DNA of 21,976 nucleotides from Synura sp. LO234KE (GCA_015143735.1 VKHC01000056.1:1-21976); one strand, 5' to 3'. Counted from the first letter of the stretch, positions 10,308 through 19,855 are shown. The notes: generated by a model not told the origin, from the letters alone. A program made the numbers and translations.

Positions 10308-11509
10308 TTAAACCACTGGAGTGGTTGGGAATACGGGTCCTGTGGCAGAGTTGGTGGAGGAGTACATGGAGGCTGCGAAGGCTAGAGTATCCATCGCGGA
10401 TCCGTCCTGTACTTCGCTGGCTTGTTGTCGCTCTGAGGAGGCGTTATCACCACTTGGAAAGATTTCAACACAATAGATATCATCAGCTGCAGGCACACCA
10501 GGATACGATACGCTACTCTCCTCAGTCATCGTCTTTTTCAGTGGTGGCGCAACATCGGATGTTCCAGAGCCAACTATCATATCCATGGGACGCTTCTGTC
10601 CGATATCCTCCTCAGAACTAGCAACATCAGGGCTGACAGTTGATGTCAAGTCGTTGCTCGGATTTGAGGTTGAGAGCTGCTCCTGGCTGGCGAAGTGCTG
10701 ATTCACCATGGAGATTCTCGTCAAAATTTCTAATAGTATTGGAGGCACCGAATCAGTGGATCCTTGTAGACGAGTTTGTAGAAGAGCTACTGCTTGCTCC
10801 AGCGCTTGCCCACATTCTCTGAGGCAGAGTTTGAGCTGCAAATTTTCTTTTATCAATTGGTTAGATTCGACGTTCCGCTGAATATTATTCCGTATGAGGC
10901 GATCTCGCAATTGTTCACTGTTCAAAACAATTCTTTAATAAGTGCACGAGAAAGAAAAGAGTGTTCTTACATTAAAACAGAGTCCTTCGGGTGATCGCCC
11001 TTAAAATCGTTGATTTCTCGATGCTTTGGCTCGTCCTTCGTTTTCATATGAGTCCTCTTGTGAACATCTAGCAAGATTTGTTTAGATATGTTTGATCATT
11101 ACTACAATATCTTATTTTACCCAAATATTCCTTCAACTTAAACTTTTTGCCGCAATTCTGCACCGGGCAACTCCAATGCTTTTCTTCGCTGTGAGTTTGT
11201 TCATGACGTCGGAGAGCGCATTTCTCTACAAAGTTCTGAGGACAATAGAAGGTTTAAAAAGTTAAGACAAAGTACCCTTGTGATTCGAACCTTAAAACAG
11301 CCTGGGATAGAACATTTAAATGGCTTGTCGCCATTGTGAGTTCGGGTGTGCCTCGTCAAACTCCAGCAACTATGAAACCTTTTCCCACATGTCGGATCTG
11401 GGCATTCGAGTTGTTTGTCCCCAATTGGTTCCTTCAGCAACAACGTTTCTGAGACGAAATCCATCTTCTCAGTTGACAATAATGCGGTGTTCGTTTCTGT
11501 CAAATTCAT
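10308..11509 (-). CDS. C2H2 zinc-finger protein with coiled coil (four exons)
   Basis: Likely a nuclear DNA-binding regulator. On the minus strand, exons 11509–11291, 11235–11121, 11067–10971 and 10917–10308 join with GT–AG introns in phases 0, 1 and 2 into one frame of 346 codons plus TAA. Three fingers, all C-x4-C-x12-H-x3-H, occupy residues 36–58, 66–88 and 96–118. Finger 1 begins CPDPTCGKRF, finger 2 CSIPGC, finger 3 CPVQNCGKKF. Introns 1 and 2 cut inside fingers 2 and 3. Residues about 145–196 (EQLRDRLIRN onward) form a leucine-rich predicted coiled coil that could dimerise. The tail is Ser/Thr-rich with basic patches (QKRP, LKK) that could be nuclear signals. The start is the first ATG in frame after non-coding sequence; the longer frame upstream has no ATG. 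It is divergent from the TTLL gene. Orthology is not recognised. Confidence 0.85.
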
Positions 11510-11646
11510 TTTGTAGGCACACGTCACCGATTTCAATAAAATTATTTGAATTTGGGGGGGTTATCATTTTTGAATTACAAATAATACCCTAATTTTATTA
11601 TTTTTGTAGCTTATTCTGCAAATTTAGGTCTGCCCTAGGCGAAAAA
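11510..11646. promoter_or_regulatory. Short head-to-head intergenic region, likely shared promoter
   Basis: Only 137 bases separate the start codons of the minus-strand zinc-finger gene and the plus-strand peptidase–TTLL gene, so both promoters and 5' untranslated regions must lie here or in upstream non-coding exons. On the plus strand a T-rich run ends in TTTTTGTAG near 11610, followed by TTTAG and CCTAG. Each could be a splice acceptor for an untranslated first exon or for a trans-spliced leader. No clear TATA box or CpG-rich element is seen. Confidence 0.5.
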
Positions 11647-14600
11647 ATGGAAGAATCAGATATTTCCTTGCAGATGGCCTTTGAGAGCTTTCGTCAACGG
11701 AAAGCCCAAGAGTTGAGACTACAAAAAGTACTTTCAGAAAAAATCTCTGGATCAATAAAATCTCGGACTGCTGAAGAAAAATTTGCGTTGAGAACCAAGT
11801 TTGTTGAAACGGCTTTCAAGTATATTGGTGTGCCGTATCATGAAAAGTACAAAGCGCCCGATACATTGCCTTCTCCGCTTTACCTCGACTGGTTCGTACG
11901 TATGGAAACGTGATATATATATATTCGCGTGTATCTTACCGTTTCAATGATTTACAGCTGTGGTCTCATCCGTCAATGTGTTAGAGATATGGCTTCTGAT
12001 TTTGGATTCCAGATAGGAAGTTGGAATCAAGCGTACCAATTCGATACGTTGCCGAAAGTAATTTCCGAAGAGGAACTCCAAACTGGTGATTTGATATTTT
12101 ACGAGGGTTCTTTCTTCAGCTCCAGGTCGAAGAAACAAAAGCACAATATTGTTCACGTTGAAATCTTTTTAGGTGGACCAGAAAGCAAGGAATCATGTAT
12201 CGGGGCGAGATACCAAACTGGAACGATTCAAATATTTCCATCTTTTAAATTTACATCTTCAAAATGGAGTCTAATTAGTTATCATTTCAGAAGTATTGAT
12301 ACTTGGTTGGAAGGTGAATGTGTGAGTCATTGCGCTGAGCATGATTGGTATATTCCCCCGTCCAGCGGTTACAACCCCAAGTCAATATTTGCCATGGCCG
12401 ATGATGAGGCAGCAGATGAGGAGCAAGATGAAGATGTATCTACTGAGAAAAATGAAATGAACGAAACGATAAATACCGCTGACTTTAACATAAACACAAT
12501 GGAGCAGCCACGAATATTAAATGTAGAAAATGAGTTCTCCTTCGCCAACCGATCCGATTTAAATCTACCGAACTCTCCCCGTCACCCAAATCGGAAGAAT
12601 CCGGCGGGACCGTCTTGTGATAAATCAAATCTCACCGCACCAGACTCTGTATCGGCCCTGGCAACAGCACTGCAAATATCGCGCATATCGAAGAAATCCC
12701 GAGCGCTATCTGTTCCCGCTTCCAGAAAAGGCAAAACGAGCGCTGGAGACTCAGCCGCTGGCGGCCCACTTACATATTACGTAGGTTAGTTGGAGTGGCC
12801 GAGGGGAAAGCAATACCCAAAACAATTCCGCTCAACCTTCGTAGCCACACACCACACCACTCGCAGGGCCCACCTAGATTAATCCTACCTCATCTACCCG
12901 CTACTTCCTTTCATTCATCAGTCTTCACGTATTGTATATGGATGCCCGCCGCGCTGAAAGATTCGCTTTGCTTTTTGCTCATGGGGGATACTTTCCTTAT
13001 GATATTACTTTATTTTCCTTCAAATCCAAGTTAAGTGATATTTTAAATACGCGTGTTGTACATCTGATTGGTGGATAGGGAGGTCCAACGGTTGGCGGTT
13101 GGTAAAGAAGGCTCTGGACGATCGTGGCTGGAGCCAACTGCCCTTCGAGTACACCTTCAGTGTCCGTTACAATCTGAAGTGGGTGGAGCGACGGTCTCAG
13201 ATCGACTACAGGTCTCATGTCCCGGGACAGGTGCGACCCCGGGGCTCTATATCGACTGCACACTAAGCTCAGCTGATTCGTTGGATTGCTCGAATGCTCC
13301 CATTCATTGTTACACTTGATATGCCTGTCCCGACCTTACCGGGTCCCGGACATGGCTCGGACTCGTCCCCCGCCCATATGCCTTGTGCCCAAGTTGCAAG
13401 GCTTGTTCTTGATCTTTACACCCACCCGGTCTCTCTGACCTCACACTTATCTTGTTGTCGTCTTACAACAGATGGTGAACCACATACCGAATAACGACTG
13501 CATATCCACCAAACTGGGACTTCTAGAGACCATGCGGGACTACTTCTGCTCTCGTCGATCGCCCTCCCCCCTCTGCGATCCAACTGCCCCTCCTCAGACC
13601 CCGCCCTGGCTACCTGAGACCTTCCAGTTAGATGTGCCTGGAGAGTACCTGGCGCTGTTGAAAGACGAGGATCGGCGAAGGGAACGCACAGGGAGGGACT
13701 CCTTGTGGATATATAAGCCTCCGTGCAGCAACAGGTACACCTGCAGTAGTGCTCGCGGTATATTCTTATTGTGTATGTACCGAGAAGGATACGTGGAGAG
13801 GGTGGGGGAATGTGTGTCCTAGGAGTGTGGGAGGCTGGCTCTCGTCCCTTGTTCTCTGACCGTGACTTTGGTCGAATCGTTTTCTTAGAGGCAGAGGCGT
13901 TTGTGTGGTGAAGGGGAAAGACGCGATTGCAGCGATGTGCCGGGAGCCCTCTGAAGTGGAGGGCTCCGCCTCTTCATCTACTCCGGCCTCATCCCAACCA
14001 CTGACCTCGGCCACCTCTCGCGGCTCAAGTCTCCGCCTCGCTCCCAACCCCTCGCTGTCCCATACCTCATCTACCTCCCCTTCACGATCGTCAATAGACG
14101 TCACCCGTGACCGATCCCTGCCGCCACCAGAGTCCTCTTCCAACCAATCCTCATCCGCATCTGCCACGGCCGCTTTCTCTCACGGCAAAAGGATCGGAAT
14201 TGTGCAGAAGTATCTCGAGGATCCATTACTGGTGGACGGTTATAAGTTTGACATTCGCTGTTATCTTCTGGTGGCCTGCAACGACCCGCACTACAAGGCC
14301 TACTTCCATCCCGGGTACTGTAGGATGTCACTAGAGAAGTACACAGTGGATGGCTTTGGTAAAGGACAAGACGCGAGCAGTGCCTTTGTACACTTAACCA
14401 ACGCCGCGATCCAAAAGAAGCATGCACTGTATGAGCAAAAGAAGGAGAATCAGGTCTCAACCTCCTTTCCTTGCATAGTTCGCCCACCCCCAATCGTTTA
14501 TGTCCTGTCATGTTCATAATAGATCCAGACTCCGGAAGCCGTGGCAGATAAGATAGAGCAGTCAGGAGACTCTGTAGGCGCCTCCTTTATGAGGCATCGT

Positions 14601-15374
14601 TTGGATGGTGATATTAAGCGGTGCATGGTGGACGTACTCCAGGTAAAAAGCCCACGAGAGTACGGTCGCAATAAAGTTTCTGTAACCTCCATACCCCACA
14701 CCTTCAGAGGCGTAACCGTAAATAGAATGACGTTGATCACTAATCTCAGTCACTTTTATTCTTGGTTGGTTGGTGGTATGATATTCAGGCTGCTATTCCG
14801 AAGCTTCATCGGAAACGAGGCTACTTTGATTTGTTCGGACTTGACTTCATGGTGGCCGCCGATCCGACGACCTGTGGGACTTCAACTTCCACTTCGCCAG
14901 GAGCTGAAAAGGACTTTAAACTATGGCTTCTGGAGCTGAATACCAACCCTGCTTTAACTCTGGGTAAGGGCTCATCAATCGCTTGCACTTCTACAGTAGG
15001 TCAACACTCGACTTCGTGATGGCTTGATGGTGCCGCTTAACGTGTGTACAGCGCACAACATATGAGCTTCGTTCAATTACTATCATCAGTACTTGTGGTA
15101 GCCAGGCAAACTTGTTCTGCTCTTTCGCATCCTTGACGGGCTGACATTCACAGATAACTCTACATTGGCCGCGCTGTTGCCTGACGTGGTCGACGGTGCG
15201 ATTGAGATTGTAATTCGAGAGAACGATCGCTCTGCTGCTCGGCTGAAAACAAAACCTACTGTTGGAATTGCTGAACACAAGGAAGATGTGGACGAGCGGC
15301 ATGTGCAAGATCCCGTAGTTGGGAAGTACGAGTTGATATTCGACGAGGCCACGGGATACCGGTATCGCGCTTGA
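11647..15374 (+). CDS. NlpC/P60-type peptidase fused to TTLL ligase (eight exons)
   Basis: Exons 11647–11891, 11958–12784, 13079–13230, 13472–13734, 13889–14453, 14523–14642, 14789–14963 and 15154–15374 join through GT–AG introns with matching phases to 855 codons plus TGA. Residues about 50–215 form a papain-fold NlpC/P60-like domain: YIGVPY, then LDCCGLIRQ with probable nucleophile Cys82, GDLIFYEG, and VHVEIFLG with probable His148. Residues about 225–350 are an acidic, Ser-rich linker. Residues about 358–855 are a TTLL ATP-grasp ligase: LKWVERRSQIDY, VNHIPN, WIYKPP with Lys490, GRG, QKYLEDPLL, KFDIRCYLL, HLTNAAIQ, FGLDF, and LLELNTNPAL with Glu773 and Asn775. A Ser-rich insert of about 75 residues (518–593) interrupts the ligase. 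No signal peptide or membrane segment is visible, so it should be cytosolic or ciliary. The ligase adds amino acids to tubulin or another protein; which one is unknown. Exon 6 could start 6 bases later. Confidence 0.85.
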
Positions 15375-15424
15375 ATTGAAATACGATTAGTGAATCTTGG
15401 GTGCTAGTGGCTGTTCCTTGTCCG

Positions 15425-15430
15425 AATAAA
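15425..15430 (+). terminator. Poly(A) signal AATAAA of the TTLL fusion gene
   Basis: A canonical AATAAA lies 51 bases after the TGA stop of the peptidase–TTLL gene, followed by a T- and GT-rich stretch. This supports 15374 as the true end of the coding sequence. Confidence 0.7.
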
Positions 15431-16010
15431 GTGGTAACGAATTGTTTCGTTGTATTTGGTGCTTTATTTTGATTTAGATATTTTTTGAATATCTACGATA
15501 TTCTGAGAATATTAAATATCGGTAGTGGACACTATGATATTTTGCTTAACATACATTCAACTTGCCAATTGGAGACCCAATATCTCGTTCTTATCAACCA
15601 CACTAGGAAGAAATATGTGCTGCGCGCGGATCACTCTTGCTTCTTAAAGCTATCTTGCTTAGTTATTATGAGGATGTTCCCGAAAATTGTATAGAGTTCA
15701 TCGGTGCACCAAAATCCATATTTATCCAAAGCATTTGTAGCAAAAAATCGTATTTTGTATTTTCGAGCAAGATTGATCCGGATTAACTTTTAAACGTATC
15801 TAGTTGCCATATATATCTGAACCACAAAAATACAAATGACGAAAATGTATTTAGATAGCCTCCTTACAGAAATTTTTACTGTAGTGGCCAGTTGGAGGTC
15901 AATATTCAGGAATGTCGACTTGGAAATATTTTAGCATCAAAGATTGCACGTTTTAAGTGAGTATTCTGATCGCTGAGGAAAAATTATAATTGGTTAGTAA
16001 AAGCAAGTAA
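15431..16010. other. AT-rich stretch before the transposase relic
   Basis: No gene is recognised. It holds an inverted repeat AGATATT...AATATCT (15476–15494) and the palindrome TAGTG-GA-CACTA (15523–15534). Since the transposase that follows belongs to a family related to CACTA elements, the 5' end of the element probably lies in this stretch, but no matching inverted terminus was found on the other side. Confidence 0.4.
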
Positions 16011-16087
16011 ATGGCTTTGTCACAAAAGAAATCAACAACTCGTGCTGATATTGTTCAGGAAGAACACGATGATTATTTCAAAGAAAA

Positions 16088-16660
16088 ATGGAAGAATATC
16101 GATTGTTCTTAGAGAGACACCCTGGTTATAATGACGACGGTATACTTGGTGATGAAATGGAAAGTAATAGTGAACATGATGAAATAGCTCAACCAAAAAG
16201 AACGCGATCGAATAGTAATCAGAACACCAATAGAAATCATGCAAATGTGGGAAGCAGATTTTCTCAGCGTTTAATAAATAATCGTGATCTAGTCGAAAAA
16301 AGTATAAATGATCAAAACAGGAGTAATGGAAGAGAATGTAAAAATTGTAAAGTTGCTTTTGGATGCAGCAGATTATACCCGTATGATGCTTTATTGAGAC
16401 ATTACCGAAGTGCAAAATGTAGATCAAATTTAATCAATATCGATAATGTTGACGTAGAAGATGAAGATTATTTAATTCCTGAATCTAAATCATTTGCTAC
16501 TAATATTTGGTCTGGTTTGGCGCTCCCTGTAACAGTTTCTCGTGATGTTTACCATGATTTACCAAATACCACAAATGATGAGGAGATAAAAACTTCGATC
16601 TCCGATGTATTTTCAGTTAATGATCATTTTATGGACAACGATTTTGTTGTTGAGAGGTAG
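16088..16660 (+). pseudogene. Transposase N-terminal segment with zinc finger
   Basis: The 190-codon frame begins MEEYRLFLERHPG, has an acidic and Asn-rich stretch, and then at residues about 80–110 reads CKNCKVAFGC...LLRHYRSAKC. The Cys-x2-Cys, His and final Cys spacing resembles the N-terminal finger of Plavaka transposases. An ATG at 16011 opens a 33-codon frame (MALSQKKSTTRA onward) that ends at TAG just past 16088, one frame off. It may be the original start, lost by an indel near the A5 at 16084–16088. A donor GT at 16646 or 16649 paired with the acceptor at 16704–16706 would restore the frame into the next segment, so an intron of about 58–61 bp is an alternative to a frameshift. Confidence 0.6.
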
Positions 16661-16706
16661 AGGATATTCAGGAGAAAGAGGTAAATATATATATATATAA
16701 TTTCAG

Positions 16707-17000
16707 ATGTTGTTGTATGAGCAAATATATGGCCTTGATTGTTTGTATGTGAGTACGTTTGATGAGATGATTGACTTAATTCGCACCACCTATGCCTATA
16801 AGTTTCAAAAGAAGATGTTAAGAAACATTTCTATATACAAGTATTGGGTAGAAAACCGACTTAGTGACTGGGGCCAACCAGGATTTTTAGAGGTTGTACA
16901 TAAAATATTAGAGGAGTTCGATATCCCCCGATCTGCTACACCAGAAAGTTTGAATCATGGTGTTAAATATAAAAATCTTTCAAAAACTAAAAATTTATAA
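16707..17000 (+). pseudogene. Transposase segment 2
   Basis: The frame reads MLLYEQIYGLDCLYV, then FDEMIDLIRTTY and WVENRLSDWGQPGFLEV. In Plavaka-like proteins the region between the finger and the catalytic core has a similar 'W...F...' layout, with a segment naming the short-stem helices. It follows TTTCAG directly, after an AT dinucleotide run (16685–16699), and could be a true exon start. It ends out of frame with the next segment, and the overlap of the two frames (16957–17000) contains two A5 runs where a one-base insertion could have occurred. Confidence 0.55.
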
Positions 17001-17853
17001 GTATGGAAAGTTACAGATTGATTGGCCACAAGGATGGCATATCCATGAGATGGCCTTTGAAATTAATCCGATTCAGGTTTACCTAAGAGACCCAATTATG
17101 TTGATTGCAGAGCTTTTTGTTTACCCAGAGATAATGTTTAAGTACGAAAATGACGTGCACTTTCGCTACTATAGTGGTAGCATTGGTGGTGGCGGTAGGG
17201 AAAACACTTACGCCAACTTAATGTCCAGCATATGGTGCAAGAATACTGAAAATAGCGTTTTACAGAAGTCACCAATGGGAAATTTATTGCCGATAATCTT
17301 CTATTCTGATGGAGTGCAGCTTGGTACAAATATTCATAATAATATGACCCCTTTAATGTGTACCTTAGGAAATTTTTCTGATGACTTAATCGATCAAGAC
17401 ATATCAAAATGTGTTATCGGTTACTTACCAAACTTGCGTGACTACAAAGCTAGTATTCATCAACACATAAAGCGTTTTTATAGGAGTGAAAACGCAGTTC
17501 TTGAACAGTTTCGGTACTTTGATCTTCTGGTGGAAAGAGAAGTTTGGAAAGAAATCATCAAGTGCGTAAATAAATATTGGAACGAAGGGGTAAATTTGCA
17601 TGTGCTTGGCTATGGTTCCAAGTTATTCTTTCCTTGCGTAGCTTTTTTTGTGGGTGATGAGCCTCAACAACGTAGGCAAGCTGGTATTCAAGAAGGGAAT
17701 TGCACTCATTCTTGCATCTATTGTACGTACTCGAGTAAAGACGGTTTATATGATGAACGACGACATTTACCTCGCAATTTTGAAGAAAATAAGAGACTTT
17801 GCACTGAAGGGGATAAGATTCTTTCAAAAAAAAAGCTTAGGGAATGTAGTTAG
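16957..17853 (+). pseudogene. Transposase catalytic core, first half
   Basis: This is the best preserved part. After IDWPQGWHIHEM and YLRDPIMLIAELF (the 'YRDP' box of the family) it reads VHFRYYSG and then PIIFYSDGVQLG...MTPLMCTLGNFS, where the Asp of YSDG is the likely first catalytic residue. GYLPNLRDYK follows, then FFPCVAFFVGDEPQQRRQAG and THSCIYC, matching the family's segment that ends in a Cys-x2-Cys insert. The frame ends KILSKKKL after the A9 tract at 17826–17834. The continuation (SLGNVVSRTEEKVL) is one base out of register. Confidence 0.7.
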
Positions 17854-18055
17854 TCGTACTGAAGAGAAGGTTCTTGATAACTTTAAATCGAGGAATGTAC
17901 AACCATTCAGCAATCCGCTATTTAATGCCCCGCTAAAATATAACATTAAAGTTTACATCGCTACACCACCAGATACTTTACATCTATTTTGTACTGGACT
18001 AATGAAATCTTTAACAAAAACTATTTTGTCAATTATTCATAAAGTAGTCAATTAA
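17835..18055 (+). pseudogene. Transposase segment between A9 tract and TAA
   Basis: Downstream of the A9 tract the frame shared with the C-terminal segment carries NPLFNAPLKYNIKV and ATPPDTLHLFCTGLMKSL. The DTLH-x-F-x-x-G box is a hallmark of Plavaka and CACTA-type transposases and may contribute a catalytic Asp. TAA at 18053–18055 interrupts the frame, which then stays open on both sides (AIFATTKRVSDYRINNFPFF follows), so a single nonsense change explains the break. Confidence 0.65.
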
Positions 18056-19855
18056 ACAGCAATTTTCGCAACAACAAAGCGTGTATCGGATTACCGAATT
18101 AACAATTTCCCATTCTTTGTACATGACATGCCACACGTTCATCGGACTACAATAAAAGGAGGTATAATAAGATATTTAGGTAAAACTAATCAGGAACTTG
18201 GACGCTCTAGTGGCAGTTTTGGAGGTTTTCGGTCAAATACATTCATTTCGTTACTCTTTCAACTCTATTATTCAATCGGAAATCAAGGAGATGTTTTGCC
18301 GAAAGAACAAACTACCAAATTGATGGATTCTAGAAGTAAGAAAAGCATTATTCTCTGCGATATTCAAGGGAAAGTACTGAAATCAATATCGTTCTTGCTG
18401 GACGTATACTTTGACACCAAGCGAGCAGAGTGGAAAGATATTGAAATCTTACGATTTGAAAGGAAACTGAAAAATTTGTATGTACATTACATAATGGTTT
18501 GGGATATGAATCAAACAATATTAGCGATGAACCCAAATCATGGTAAAAAGTGTCAGCAACGGAATCCTCACAAAATGCTTCACTTGCCGATGGTTTTACG
18601 ACTATTTGGCAGCTTACGTAAAATGGACACATCATCTTGGGAAAGGTATCATAAAGTGGCAACAACTGGTACTTGGAGTCAAACAAGTAAAAGACATGAC
18701 GAATCAAGCAAAGAAATGCTCGAAAAATATAATTTAAACAAATTCTCAGCAGCTTTAACTTTAATATCAGACATGCACACTATGAGCAGGCAACTATTGT
18801 CAACAAAAATGAAAATCGTAGTGCATGATGAAATAGTTCGGTATGATGTAATGAAAAATCACAAGAAACTTTTTTTTAAGATAAGGCGAAGTAGACATCC
18901 GAGCAAACGCTGTATCAATGTCATGGGAGGAAACAAAGCTTGGAAAAATGCATGTATTCATCATCCATTTCATACTAAAGAAAATTTTATGAGGAAGCTA
19001 TATGATCTTGAATTTTTTGATCTGTTAAGACATTACAATAATATTACTACAACACAAATTAAAAATTATGACATGTTTATAGTGGGGGCTATTGTATATA
19101 CTAGTGATCCGAAATCTCTCGGTAATGGAGCGTTGTATGCGACATCCTGTATAAGTAAGCTACATCGATCGCGACACGACTTTGTGTTGTTAAAAGTAGA
19201 GTTAAGTAATAACAATCTGGATTCTGATGATGACATATCCTTGGGTGATGAAAGAGTTCGAAGCAGAAAAACGCCAGAAGAAAAAAATTACAAAACCATT
19301 CTAGTGAAAATATTGTTGTTTATATGTATTCAGGAGAACCAGTTAATACCCAATGTTAATAATTGTGACAATGTACCAATAGTGTTTTGTTTGGTTCAAG
19401 AATTATTTCAAGTTAAACGTCAATTACGATCTTACTATCAACTTGGTACACTATTCCAATGGGCAGCTGATCCTAGAAGAAATACATCATTTTTGTATCG
19501 TATAATACCAGTGGAAAGTATATTAAGACCTGCTTTTGTAGTTCCTGTAATCAACAATAATTACAATGCAAATAATCCACACATTAATGATAAGTTCTTT
19601 ATGTTGGATCGCAAATATTTTGATCGTTCTGGCTGGTGGACTAATAATTCTTTTGAGGGACATGAAGAATTTCTTAATACGTTGCAAGAACAACAACGAT
19701 ATTTTGACCGTAATTTGCGAGAACATGTCAGGCTCAATAGAGGTATTGTTACTACAAGAACATCAACTTCAGATGCAGAGAGTGGTAGTGAGGACAATGG
19801 TGACAATGAAGGAAGTATGATTGAAGATGGTGATGACGATAGTGATTTGTATTAA
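18056..19855 (+). pseudogene. Transposase C-terminal segment
   Basis: This frame stays open for 600 codons from just after the TAA to the stop at 19853–19855. It contains GSFGGFRSNTF, then HKMLHLPMVLRLFGSLRKMD and SSWERYHKVATTGTWSQTSK, which match the C-terminal catalytic Glu region (E of WERYHK) and the lysine/arginine-rich follow-on of Plavaka-like enzymes. Near the end FLYRIIPVESILRPAFVVP resembles the 'I-P-x-E-S-I-x-R-P' tail of the same group. The last 40 residues are acidic (SGSEDNGDNEG onward). A separate internal ATG at 18128 exists, but upstream homology shows it is not a natural start. Confidence 0.7.

Larger units (their letters stand above)
16011..19855 (+). mobile_element. Plavaka-like (CMC-related) DNA transposon relic
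   Basis: Five consecutive plus-strand reading segments encode, in order, the parts of a Plavaka-like transposase: an N-terminal CxxC...H...C finger, the catalytic core with Asp (IIFYSDGV), an insert with CIYC, a DTLHLF-x-x-G box, and a Glu motif (WERYHK) preceded by HLPMVLRLFG. Plavaka is the fungal family described alongside KDZ transposons and related to CACTA/Tnp2. The assignment rests on motif order, not on a search. Coding integrity is lost at only a few points: a frame change at 16660–16707, another near 16957–17000, one at an A9 tract (17826–17834), and a TAA at 18053–18055. Terminal repeats were not found, so the element ends are unknown. Confidence 0.7.

Noticed and set aside
11647-12784. 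Recent bacterial transfer of the NlpC/P60 domain
   Set aside because: The domain is interrupted by a spliceosomal intron, has host-like AT composition and is joined in frame to a eukaryotic ligase; nothing suggests a recent transfer.
13766-14167. 133-codon antisense frame opposite TTLL exon 5
   Set aside because: It mirrors the Ser/Pro-rich insert of the sense exon; the sense reading joins the TTLL motifs in frame.
16032-16427. 131-codon minus-strand frame opposite the transposase N-terminus
   Set aside because: His/Tyr/Phe-rich complement of an Asn/Asp-rich coding strand; the sense frame has the zinc finger.
16681-16706. A 26-bp intron (GTAAATATAT...TTTCAG) in the transposase
   Set aside because: Too short to splice, and upstream frame has a stop at 16658–16660. 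A longer intron from 16646 or a frameshift is more likely.
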